A DNA stretch of 12,467 nt, taken from assembly GCA_025455535.1 (NCBI GenBank), contig JALOMM010000017.1, positions 1 to 12,467 on the forward strand, given 5' to 3'. Shown here in pieces: positions 6,622 through 12,467 of this stretch. The stretch's first letter is position 1, and each line of letters starts with the position of its first letter. The notes under the pieces were generated by a model. It worked only from the letters and a program-made list of their open reading frames with translations, did not search any database and was not told the DNA's origin. This DNA is from Bacteroidales bacterium (GTDB lineage Bacteria; Bacteroidota; Bacteroidia; Bacteroidales; VadinHA17). Position numbers and translations under genes: made by a program.

Positions 6622-7998
6622 CTATTTTCTTAAGCCGTCATTGCGCGCCAGAGAGGCGAAGATGCCTGCGAAGCAAAGGAGGGAGAAGATCACGAATCCG
6701 CTTTTCATTGAGGCAAGCAGCAGGGGATAGTTTGACGGACTGATCTTTGCCTGTCCCATGAAAAGGGCAAGAAGCATCATTGCAATGGCCATGCTGAATG
6801 TCTGTCCCACGTTCCTCATGGTGCCTATCATGCCCGAGGCGTTGCCAAGCTGCTTCTTCTCAACAGAAGACATTATGGCATTTGAATTGGGTGAAGAGAA
6901 GAGGGAAAAGCCTATGCCCATGATTATCAATACTATTACGATAAAGTAGACAGGTGTTTCGAGCGAGATAAAGCAAAACATGATCAGTCCGGCTGTTGTG
7001 ATGGCCATGCCGATTGACGCCAGAACGCCCGGATTATATTTGTCTGACAGCTTCCCTGCAACCGGGGAGATAAGGGCCATCGTCACAGGCCATGACATCA
7101 GGACAAATCCGGCGTCACGAGGCCCCATATCCCTGATATACTGGAGAAAGAGGCTCATGAAGAACCCGATGGCGCTGGTGGCAGCATAATGTATCAGGGC
7201 TGCAAGACTGGAGAAGGCGAAGACCCTGTTTCGCGAGATCAGGGTGGTATCAAAGAGGGGATGAACAGCCCGGTTCTCCCTCAGAATGAATAGCGGAACC
7301 ATAAGAAGGCCTGATGCTGTAATTATCCATCCTGCCACCGACGGAAGCCTGGAGAAGCCGTACATCAGGGAGGCCAGTGAGGCACCGTATATCAGAGCTC
7401 CCTGCCAGTCAAAGCTCTCTCCCTTCGAGTCGGCCCACTCCTTCTTCATCTTTGTCCTTATCAGTATTATGCTCGCTATCCCCATAGGTACCAGGAAGGC
7501 GAATATGCTCCTCCACCCCAGGTACCGCGTCAGCATCCCGCCAAGGAAAGGCCCTGACGACAGGCCGACATATACGGCAGTGACATTTATCCCCATCGCT
7601 CTGCCCCTCTCTCCCGGTGGAAAAACCGAGGTCAGGATGGCCAGGTTAGTGGCAAACATCATGGCGCCGCCAAGCCCCTGAAGGATCCGTGTGAAGATCA
7701 GCCATTTTATGTTTGGCGTAAAGGAGAGCAGGATCATCGTGAGGGTGAAGATGAATATCCCTGCGGTGAATACCTTCTTCCTGCCAAGAATGTCTCCCGC
7801 GCGCCCTGCCGGCAGAAGCAGTATGGAGGTTGAAAGCATGTAACTGCTTATTATCCAGTTTAGGGTGACAGCATTGGCGCCAAATTCCTCCCCTATCGAG
7901 GGGAGTGCCAGGTTGACTGCGGAACCCATAAACGGAGTAAGAAACGATGCGAACACCGTAATTGTAAGTACAGACCTTTTTAGTTCCCTGTCTGTCAT
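6622..7998 (-). CDS. MFS transporter, 14-helix DHA2 (EmrB/QacA-like) type
   Basis: A 458-residue inner-membrane permease, probably proton-driven efflux of drugs or small metabolites. Hydrophobic stretches give about 14 membrane helices, the count that separates DHA2 from 12-helix DHA1 carriers. MFS signatures are clear: motif A GRAGDILGRKK (loop 2-3), motif B RILQGLGGAMM (helix 4), and the antiporter motif C GLSSGPFLGG (helix 5). The helix 1 segment GSAVNLALPSIG matches the DHA2 signature LDxTIVNVALP except that the usual Asp is absent (Met there), so proton coupling or substrate range may differ from QacA and EmrB. The start ATG overlaps the dtd stop as ATGA, implying translational coupling. 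No membrane-fusion (EmrA) or TolC partner and no adjacent TetR/MarR regulator is present. The substrate cannot be deduced. Confidence 0.9.
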   Translation of the reverse strand: MTDRELKRSVLTITVFASFLTPFMGSAVNLALPSIGEEFGANAVTLNWIISSYMLSTSILLLPAGRAGDILGRKKVFTAGIFIFTLTMILLSFTPNIKWLIFTRILQGLGGAMMFATNLAILTSVFPPGERGRAMGINVTAVYVGLSSGPFLGGMLTRYLGWRSIFAFLVPMGIASIILIRTKMKKEWADSKGESFDWQGALIYGASLASLMYGFSRLPSVAGWIITASGLLMVPLFILRENRAVHPLFDTTLISRNRVFAFSSLAALIHYAATSAIGFFMSLFLQYIRDMGPRDAGFVLMSWPVTMALISPVAGKLSDKYNPGVLASIGMAITTAGLIMFCFISLETPVYFIVIVLIIMGIGFSLFSSPNSNAIMSSVEKKQLGNASGMIGTMRNVGQTFSMAIAMMLLALFMGQAKISPSNYPLLLASMKSGFVIFSLLCFAGIFASLARNDGLRK

Positions 7999-8447
7999 TC
8001 CCTCTTTTTGCTGTCAATGAGAATTGTTACCGGCCCGTCATTGATGAGATTCACCTCCATCATCGCTCCAAAAATGCCTGTGCTGACCTTCCGGCCTAAA
8101 AGCTCCTCCGTTCTGAAGATGAACTTTTCATAGAGGGGTATTGCCTGTTCAGGTCTGGCAGCACGGATATATGAAGGCCTGTTCCCTTTTCTGGTCGATG
8201 CATGAAGCGTAAACTGGCTGATGATCATAATCTCTTTTCCTGTGTCAAGGGCGGATAGATTCATTACGCCGCTGCTGTCATCAAAAAGCCGCAGGTTAAT
8301 CAGTTTTGCCGCGAGGAAGTCAATGTCACTGCTCTCATCTGCCTCTTCAATTCCGAGAAATACCAGCAGCCCTCCGTCTATGGACGAGTATCTCTCCCTG
8401 TCAATGGTGACGAAGGCGCTCTTTACTCTCTGGATAAGGATTCTCAT
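7995..8447 (-). CDS. dtd: D-aminoacyl-tRNA deacylase
   Basis: This enzyme hydrolyses D-amino acids (and glycine mischarged on tRNA-Ala) from tRNA, protecting translation. It acts in the cytoplasm as a homodimer. The 150-residue length is standard. Both defining motifs are present: SQFTLHAST (residues 77-85, with the conserved Thr80) and the Gly-cisPro motif in NDGPVTILID (136-145). The N terminus MRILIQRVKSAFV and the loop TRKGNRPSY are also typical. It is first in a two-gene transcript with the MFS transporter, which begins inside its stop codon. It is divergent from mntP across 61 bp carrying an 11-bp inverted repeat. No degradation or frameshift is seen. Confidence 0.97.
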   Translation of the reverse strand: MRILIQRVKSAFVTIDRERYSSIDGGLLVFLGIEEADESSDIDFLAAKLINLRLFDDSSGVMNLSALDTGKEIMIISQFTLHASTRKGNRPSYIRAARPEQAIPLYEKFIFRTEELLGRKVSTGIFGAMMEVNLINDGPVTILIDSKKRE

Positions 8448-8448
8448 C

Positions 8449-8506
8449 TCAATAACAGGATAGTAAAATTAGTAATTATTCAATACTTTTACCGCCCTGT
8501 TATTGA
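8449..8506. promoter_or_regulatory. Perfect 11-bp inverted repeat in the divergent dtd/mntP control region
   Basis: TCAATAACAGG (8449-8459) and CCTGTTATTGA (8496-8506) are exact reverse complements separated by 36 bp of AT-rich sequence. The left arm begins 1 bp before the dtd start codon and the right arm ends 2 bp before the mntP ATG, so the arms frame both divergent promoters symmetrically. Only degenerate -7 boxes are visible between them (TACTTTTA forward at 8485-8492, TAATTTTA in reverse). The arms could be paired operators, or arms of a stem in either leader RNA. Confidence 0.5.
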
Positions 8507-8508
8507 AT

Positions 8509-9075
8509 ATGGACCTCATCACGATAACCGGTATTGCCCTTGGCCTTTCGTTTGACACATTTGCCGTCTCTCTCTCGTGCGGGGTTGTGGAATCGAGGAT
8601 ACGCTTCAGGGAGGCCATACCCATCGCATTTACCCTGGCTCTCTTCCAGGGCGCCCTTCCTGTCCTTGGCTATTTCCTGGGATCAACGGTAAGCCGTCAT
8701 ATCGGCAGCTTTGATCACTGGGTGGCTTTTTCCCTGCTGATGTTTCTGGGCGTACGGATGATCATTGAGGGTCTGAAGGAAAGCGACCGTAAGAGAGTTG
8801 TCAACTACAGGCGCCTGCCGGTACTCCTTACGATGGCAATAGGCACCAGTATAGACGCCTTTGCCGTCGGAATCAGCTTCGCCTTTCTTAATGTGAGAAT
8901 ATGGATTGCCGGCCTGATCATAGGGACGGTAACGTTCATCGCATCGATGACCGCCATCCGCATTGGCAAGTCAGCCGGCAGCCATCTCGGGCAGAGGGTA
9001 GAGATACTGGGCGGCATAATCCTTGCTTCAATAGGCATAAAGATCCTTGCCGAACACCTTCTTTCGGCAGGCTAG
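8509..9075 (+). CDS. mntP: MntP-family manganese efflux pump
   Basis: A small inner-membrane exporter that lowers cytoplasmic manganese. The 188-residue product has six predicted membrane helices arranged as two related halves. Each half carries a conserved aspartate segment: LSFDTFAVSLSCG (residues 13-25) and SIDAFAVGISFAFL (114-127). These pair with the metal-path Asp residues of E. coli MntP. The central cytoplasmic loop (ESDRKRVVNYRRL) is basic. I chose ATG at 8509; a TTG at 8503 would add two residues but falls in the right arm of the inverted repeat. The yybP-ykoY manganese riboswitch often found before mntP is not possible here, as the leader is about 60 bp at most and lacks its conserved elements. 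It converges with the GH127 gene, 9 bp apart. Family membership is firm; metal specificity is by homology. Confidence 0.92.
   Translation: MDLITITGIALGLSFDTFAVSLSCGVVESRIRFREAIPIAFTLALFQGALPVLGYFLGSTVSRHIGSFDHWVAFSLLMFLGVRMIIEGLKESDRKRVVNYRRLPVLLTMAIGTSIDAFAVGISFAFLNVRIWIAGLIIGTVTFIASMTAIRIGKSAGSHLGQRVEILGGIILASIGIKILAEHLLSAG
9048..9069. terminator. Hairpin at the mntP 3' end
   Basis: TGCCGAA (9048-9054) and TTCGGCA (9063-9069) form a perfect 7-bp stem with an 8-nt loop inside the last codons of mntP, just before its TAG and 16 bp beyond the convergent GH127 stop. The convergent gap is only 9 bp, so any transcript-ending signal must lie in coding sequence. No T tract follows, so termination is only a possibility. 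Confidence 0.33.
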
Positions 9076-9084
9076 GCGGCCTCA

Positions 9085-11436
9085 TCATTCATCACGTACT
9101 GTCCGCAATCCGAAGACTGGTCCGGCCATATTGCGCGGGTGTGCCTGGATACGCACGTTGATCCTGTTTTTTCCCCTGGTGAGCTCCTGTGGCACAGGAT
9201 ATTCAACGAAGATAAAACGGCCGTCATTTTTGTTCGAGATATTCTCAGTTGCAATAATCTTTCCGTCAACCATGACATCGAATGTCTTCCTTCCCGGGAA
9301 TCCGCCCCAGTATTCGGCAACGATCTTATTTGCCTTCACGGGATCGCTCTTCATTTCTACAGAGAACCATCCGTCACGGGTCTCGCGGAAGGGTCTCTCC
9401 CTGAACCTGCCCGGGTCGCTTCTTTCGCTCTTCATCCGGTGGTCCCTCTCAGGCTGCATCTCGCCGGGCTGAAAAAAGTCAACGGTGATCCGCTCCAGGT
9501 TCTTTTTAAACTCAAGCAAGGCAACATATTCCTCCTCACGCTCTTTCCACGCCTCTTCGGTGAACATATCCCAGAAGATGGAATAACGCATGTCATAAGT
9601 TTTATAAAAAGGCTTCAGCATGACATCCCTCGGACGACCGGCATTCTTCATCAAGAAGGTATTTGGCTCACCCGGAACAGGCTCTGTCCATTTTGCCGGG
9701 TCCCTCTCAGCGGTCATCAGTACCGGTACGTACAGGGGGCTTGTGGCCGCAGTGTCGTCAATGGTTCCGAGCCCGCCTGCAAGCACTGCCGGGCCATAGA
9801 ATACAGCTACCCTGAGCGAGTCGTCGGGCATCGGTTCGAGGCGCAGCCCGAACGGAATATGTACCTCTATCCGGTCACCTGTCTTCCACTTCCGTGCCAG
9901 TGGAATAAAGCTACCGGGAGACTGCGTGATCTTCTGCTCCTTTCCGTTGACTTTAATTTCAATCCCTTTCGTTGCCCAGCCGGGATAACGGATAAATATT
10001 GTCAGGTTTACGGGAACATCTGCGGTAATTTCAAAGGCGGAGCCCTGCTCCTCAGGATAATTTGTTTTTTGTTCAATGACCAGACCCTTCTCTTTCCAGG
10101 TCAGCTGCGAGGCAATATATTGGTATACAAACAGCTCAGCATCATTATGGAAATAGATTGAGGCTCCGTACTTTGAATGATTTTCCATACCGGTCCCGAT
10201 ACAGCATGTGAACCATTCGGGGTCCTGAAAGTCCTTGTACCCACCCATGTCAAGAGACAGGTTGTAGACCACCCTGCCGTTCTCCGGGTGCTGTGACGCC
10301 AGTATATGGTTGAACAGGGCTCTTTCATAGAAATCAGCTGCCGCCGGCGAAGCGGTCCATTCAAAAAGATGGTCTGTAAGCTTGAGCATGTTGTAGACAT
10401 TGCACGTTTCGGTCGTTCCGTCTCCAAGCCTGTTGCGAAGCCTGTCAGGCTCTCCGAAATATTCATCATTTCCGTGGCCTCCGGTGACATAGGAGTGATG
10501 GTTTACGACAGTTTCCCAGAAGAATTCAGCCGTCCTCCTGTCTGTTGAATCACCTGTAAGTTCGTATCTGCGGGCAAGCCCGATAAGCTTCGGGATATTT
10601 GTGTTTCCGTGTTTGCCCGGCAGTATATCCTCACCCCTGGAGAGGGGTTCAAGAATAAACTTATCCTGGAAGCTGCGGGTTAGCGTAAGGTACTTTTCGT
10701 TACCGGTATCTGCATACAGGTCAGCCAGTGTTTCCAGGATGCCCCCGTGTTCACAGTGCAGCATCTCTTCAATCTGTTCCTGTGACAGATCATCAACAAC
10801 GGTTGAAAGCCAGTCGGCGAAGCGGACGGAGACCTCCAGGGCGGTCTGGTTACCGCACATCCTGCAGGCGTCACGCAGCCCGGCCATGACCTTGTGCTGG
10901 GTGTAATAGGGGACCCATATCCCGTTAAGGTCAAAACCCTGTGAGCGTATTTCTCCTCTGGCAACCTCCTCTTCAAGTATTCTTTTTCCGTCAGGAAAGG
11001 CCCCGATATATCCTGAGCCGTCAGCATCCTGGCACTCTTTCAGCTCACTGACTATATAGTTAACCCTGTTGAGAAACTCAGTGTTGCCGGTTGTCTGATA
11101 CATCATCGAGATTGCACTCAGATAGTGACCAAGGCTGTGACCGGCGATAGTATTGTCTTCCCATCCGCCATAATGTTCTGCCCTTGGCTCCAGTCCTGCT
11201 TCCTTCCTGAACTTTGCAAGGAACCTGTCAGGCTCGTAGTTCAGCAGTACCTTTGTGTTAAGTTCTGTAGCATGCAGAAAAGGTCCTTCAAGCAGCTTCA
11301 CCTCACTTAGCCGGAATGGTATTACCCTGAATTCAATGACCTCTCTGCCCCCTGTGCTTATGGTTGGGGTACTTTCATGCCTGCATCCCGAAAGAAATGA
11401 TGCTGCAACCGTAAGGAAGAAAAAAAAAGTTCTCAT
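9085..11436 (-). CDS. Lipoprotein glycoside hydrolase of the GH127/GH146 (DUF1680) type, probable beta-L-arabinofuranosidase
   Basis: Probably releases beta-L-arabinofuranose from plant glycans such as extensin, pectin side chains or arabinan. The 783-residue protein starts with a lipoprotein signal whose lipobox is LSGC (acylated Cys18). The residues after Cys18 (RHES) are not a strong surface-export signal, so periplasmic or outer-membrane location is open. An (alpha/alpha) barrel-like catalytic domain covers about 38-480, with HYGGWEDNTIAGHSLGHYLSA (88-108) and WVPYYTQHKVMAGL (174-187). The zinc-thiolate site known from HypBA1 (Glu338, Cys340, Cys417, Cys418) is matched by Glu343, Cys345, Cys411 and Cys412; Cys411 is the presumed nucleophile. 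Beta-sandwich regions follow (about 480-640 and 650-783), the last resembling DUF6805. It lies 6 bp after the PHP gene. No SusC/SusD is nearby. A 9-T run lies in codons 3-6. Confidence 0.92.
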   Translation of the reverse strand: MRTFFFFLTVAASFLSGCRHESTPTISTGGREVIEFRVIPFRLSEVKLLEGPFLHATELNTKVLLNYEPDRFLAKFRKEAGLEPRAEHYGGWEDNTIAGHSLGHYLSAISMMYQTTGNTEFLNRVNYIVSELKECQDADGSGYIGAFPDGKRILEEEVARGEIRSQGFDLNGIWVPYYTQHKVMAGLRDACRMCGNQTALEVSVRFADWLSTVVDDLSQEQIEEMLHCEHGGILETLADLYADTGNEKYLTLTRSFQDKFILEPLSRGEDILPGKHGNTNIPKLIGLARRYELTGDSTDRRTAEFFWETVVNHHSYVTGGHGNDEYFGEPDRLRNRLGDGTTETCNVYNMLKLTDHLFEWTASPAAADFYERALFNHILASQHPENGRVVYNLSLDMGGYKDFQDPEWFTCCIGTGMENHSKYGASIYFHNDAELFVYQYIASQLTWKEKGLVIEQKTNYPEEQGSAFEITADVPVNLTIFIRYPGWATKGIEIKVNGKEQKITQSPGSFIPLARKWKTGDRIEVHIPFGLRLEPMPDDSLRVAVFYGPAVLAGGLGTIDDTAATSPLYVPVLMTAERDPAKWTEPVPGEPNTFLMKNAGRPRDVMLKPFYKTYDMRYSIFWDMFTEEAWKEREEEYVALLEFKKNLERITVDFFQPGEMQPERDHRMKSERSDPGRFRERPFRETRDGWFSVEMKSDPVKANKIVAEYWGGFPGRKTFDVMVDGKIIATENISNKNDGRFIFVEYPVPQELTRGKNRINVRIQAHPRNMAGPVFGLRTVRDE

Positions 11437-11442
11437 ATCAGA

Positions 11443-12228
11443 TTAAAAAGGTATCATGTAACGTTCCCTGTTTTTAAAAACAGCCATTTCGGAGTATCCG
11501 GCCCTCCTGAGAAGGTCATAGGCCTCGTCGAAATACTGTCCTATCCTTTCCGGAAAATGAGCGTCTGAGTTGACACAAACCGGAACGCCATGCTGTGCAA
11601 AGAGCCCGATGTATTTCATGTCAGGATAGAAGCTTCGCAGCGGCTTGTTTCTGCCATTCGTATTTACCTCAAAGGCGACGTCATGGACCTCAAATGCCGC
11701 GGCAAGCATACCGTAAAGGTGAGAGATATCCTCTTCCGGCCTGTAGCGGTGTATCCTCACAAGATCCGGATGACCGATGATATCAAAGAAACCTGTCGAG
11801 GCAGCCTCGGTCACGAGGTTGAAATAGTTCTCAAAGACCAGGTCAATATCCTTTCCGACATAAAACTCAGGCCCCAGGTCAACAGTCTCTTCTCCCATGT
11901 AATGAACGGATCCGATTACATAATCAAACGGGAAGGAACCGAGTATCTTCTCCGTCGCCGGCAGCGTATTCGGAAGATAATCGAGTTCGATGCCTATCCT
12001 TACCTCAATGTCAGTGTATTGTTTCCGGAGCTTCTGAATGGTTTCGAAATACTCAGGCAGACGTTCATGATCCATGCACCATTTTTGCCTGGCGTTGGCC
12101 GGATTGAGGTGATCCGAAAATCCTATTTCTCTGAACCCCATTTTCAGGGCTTCGTCAATACATTTTTGCGGACCCTCCTTTCCGTCACTGAAGAGGGTAT
12201 GGATATGATAGTCGGTTTTATAGATCAT
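11443..12228 (-). CDS. PHP-domain phosphoesterase, histidinol-phosphatase (HisJ/HisK) family
   Basis: A metal-dependent phosphatase of the PHP superfamily. The closest family is the PHP-type histidinol-phosphatase, which converts L-histidinol phosphate to L-histidinol. The 261-residue length fits. Metal-binding PHP motifs appear in order: DYHIHTLFSDG (residues 6-16; His8, His10, Asp15), FSDHL (37-41; His40), GIELDY (79-84; Glu81), GSVHY (106-110; His109), IGHPDL (151-156; His153), and NSDAH (220-224; Asp222, His224). The EVNTNGRNKPLRSFYP segment (187-202) is characteristic of the HisJ branch. No signal peptide is present, so it is cytoplasmic. No other histidine biosynthetic gene is in view, and its downstream partner is a glycosidase 6 bp away, so another phosphoester substrate is possible. 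An exact TAnnTTTG box lies 30 bp upstream. Confidence 0.88.
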   Translation of the reverse strand: MIYKTDYHIHTLFSDGKEGPQKCIDEALKMGFREIGFSDHLNPANARQKWCMDHERLPEYFETIQKLRKQYTDIEVRIGIELDYLPNTLPATEKILGSFPFDYVIGSVHYMGEETVDLGPEFYVGKDIDLVFENYFNLVTEAASTGFFDIIGHPDLVRIHRYRPEEDISHLYGMLAAAFEVHDVAFEVNTNGRNKPLRSFYPDMKYIGLFAQHGVPVCVNSDAHFPERIGQYFDEAYDLLRRAGYSEMAVFKNRERYMIPF

Positions 12229-12257
12229 TGCTTTGAAGTGCAGGGATTGCCGATCGT

Positions 12258-12265
12258 CAAAAATA
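12258..12265 (-). promoter_or_regulatory. Candidate Bacteroidota -7 box for the PHP-GH127 transcript
   Basis: On the minus strand this reads TATTTTTG, an exact match to the Bacteroidota primary sigma -7 consensus TAnnTTTG. It would place the transcript start about 20-25 nt before the PHP ATG. No clear TTTG/TTG -33 element lies at the expected distance. The region is AT-rich, so chance is possible. Confidence 0.42.
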
Positions 12266-12278
12266 AGAAAGGTGAACG

Positions 12279-12294
12279 AATTAATCAGCTAATT
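12279..12294. promoter_or_regulatory. AT-rich palindrome between divergent promoters, possible operator
   Basis: AATTA-ATCAGC-TAATT is a 5-6-5 inverted repeat midway between the two opposing -7 boxes of the PHP and Crp/Fnr genes. Its 16-bp size suits a Crp/Fnr dimer, so autoregulation by the neighbouring gene product is conceivable. The arms are short and AT-only, and the sequence is not the classical TTGAT-N4-ATCAA FNR site. Confidence 0.27.
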
Positions 12295-12298
12295 GTTC

Positions 12299-12306
12299 TA
12301 ATTTTG
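12299..12306 (+). promoter_or_regulatory. Candidate Bacteroidota -7 box for the Crp/Fnr-type regulator gene
   Basis: TAATTTTG matches the TAnnTTTG -7 consensus exactly and ends 16 bp before the regulator ATG at 12323, which would give a very short leader. No convincing -33 element is seen about 20 bp upstream. Confidence 0.42.
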
Positions 12307-12322
12307 CATCATTCTCAAGCCA

Positions 12323-12467
12323 ATGGCCAAATTGATAAAGAAATCCTGTGCTTGTGCCTCCTGTGAGTTGCGGGAACTGATCTTTGCGAGCCTCAGTGAT
12401 GAGGACGTTGATCGCATATGCACTGCAAAGCATGAAGTGCCTTACAGCAAGGGCGAAATCATCAACT
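12323..12467 (+). CDS. Crp/Fnr-family transcriptional regulator, N-terminal fragment (truncated by window edge)
   Basis: Translation from the ATG gives 48 residues before the window ends, with no stop. The pattern CELRELIFASLSDEDVDRI followed by HEVPYSKGEIIN is the typical opening of a Crp/Fnr cyclic-nucleotide-binding-like sensor domain: a Cys-rich leader, a helix ending in a short aromatic-leucine motif, then the first beta strand ending in KGE. Cysteines lie at 9, 11 and 14 (C-x-C-x2-C), with another at 33. An N-terminal Cys cluster is what FNR uses for its oxygen-sensitive [4Fe-4S] cluster, though the spacing differs from E. coli FNR (Cys20, Cys23, Cys29). The fourth ligand and the DNA-binding domain would lie beyond the window. 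It is divergent from the PHP gene across 94 bp with back-to-back -7 boxes. The family is likely; oxygen or redox sensing is inference. Confidence 0.78.
   Translation, partial: MAKLIKKSCACASCELRELIFASLSDEDVDRICTAKHEVPYSKGEIIN

Noticed and set aside
8448-8508. yybP-ykoY manganese riboswitch before mntP
   Set aside because: The leader is at most about 60 bp and the conserved riboswitch loops are not visible; only the 11-bp inverted repeat is present.
9139-10161. Long open frame on the + strand opposite the GH127 gene (340 codons)
   Set aside because: It is antisense to a gene with intact catalytic motifs. Its translation is rich in Arg, Cys, His and Pro without domain motifs, as expected for a shadow frame.
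11590-12366. 258-codon open frame on the + strand opposite the PHP gene
   Set aside because: It is fully antisense to the PHP gene with its complete metal-binding motifs. It also overlaps the Crp/Fnr start in another frame and has no recognisable family pattern.
1-12467. CRISPR array, insertion sequence, tRNA/rRNA or prophage
   Set aside because: No regularly spaced repeats, transposase motifs, tRNA-like cloverleaf ends or phage genes were seen. Nearly all of the window is accounted for by protein genes.

Overview
The window reads as ordinary chromosome of a member of the Bacteroidota, probably an anaerobic or facultative lineage near Bacteroidales/Marinilabiliales; the species cannot be named from sequence alone. 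Four things support this. The gene run deoC, DUF4271, hemD-like, rnpA, S41 protease places rnpA away from dnaA/rpmH/yidC. Shine-Dalgarno sites are mostly weak or absent. Two sequences match the Bacteroidota -7 box TAnnTTTG exactly, in a divergent intergenic region. A GH127-type lipoprotein is present, which is typical of plant-glycan-degrading Bacteroidota. Coding density is very high. I saw no insertion sequence, CRISPR array, tRNA, rRNA or prophage gene.

Layout. (1) Positions 2-1814, + strand: 3' end of polA, then moaD and moaE, closely spaced. (2) Positions 1835-6523, - strand, transcribed right to left: deoC, a six-helix DUF4271 membrane protein, a uroporphyrinogen-III-synthase-like protein with a TTG start, rnpA, and a ctpA-type S41 protease whose upstream start lies 1 bp from the rnpA stop. 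(3) Positions 6622-8447, - strand: dtd and a 14-helix DHA2-type MFS transporter, coupled by a 4-bp ATGA overlap. (4) Positions 8509-9075, + strand: an MntP-like manganese exporter, divergent from dtd across 61 bp that carry a perfect 11-bp inverted repeat. (5) Positions 9085-12228, - strand: a PHP-domain (histidinol-phosphatase-like) gene followed 6 bp later by a GH127/DUF1680 lipoprotein. (6) Positions 12323-12467, + strand: the first 48 codons of a Crp/Fnr-family regulator with an N-terminal Cys cluster, divergent from the PHP gene.

How the genes fit together. Most are housekeeping: DNA repair and replication, molybdopterin synthase, tetrapyrrole synthesis, tRNA 5' maturation, envelope proteolysis, deoxyribose-phosphate catabolism, D-aminoacyl-tRNA editing and metal efflux. 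The accessory-looking piece is the PHP-GH127 pair beside an Fnr-type regulator, with no SusC/SusD partners in view. No clearly new multi-gene system is visible. The items most worth a second look are the divergent control regions at 8448-8508 and 12229-12322, the dtd-MFS coupling, and the isolated PHP-GH127 unit. The only gene-free gaps near 100 bp are 6524-6621 (two small palindromes) and 12229-12322 (promoter boxes and a palindrome); no gene-free stretch reaches 300 bp.
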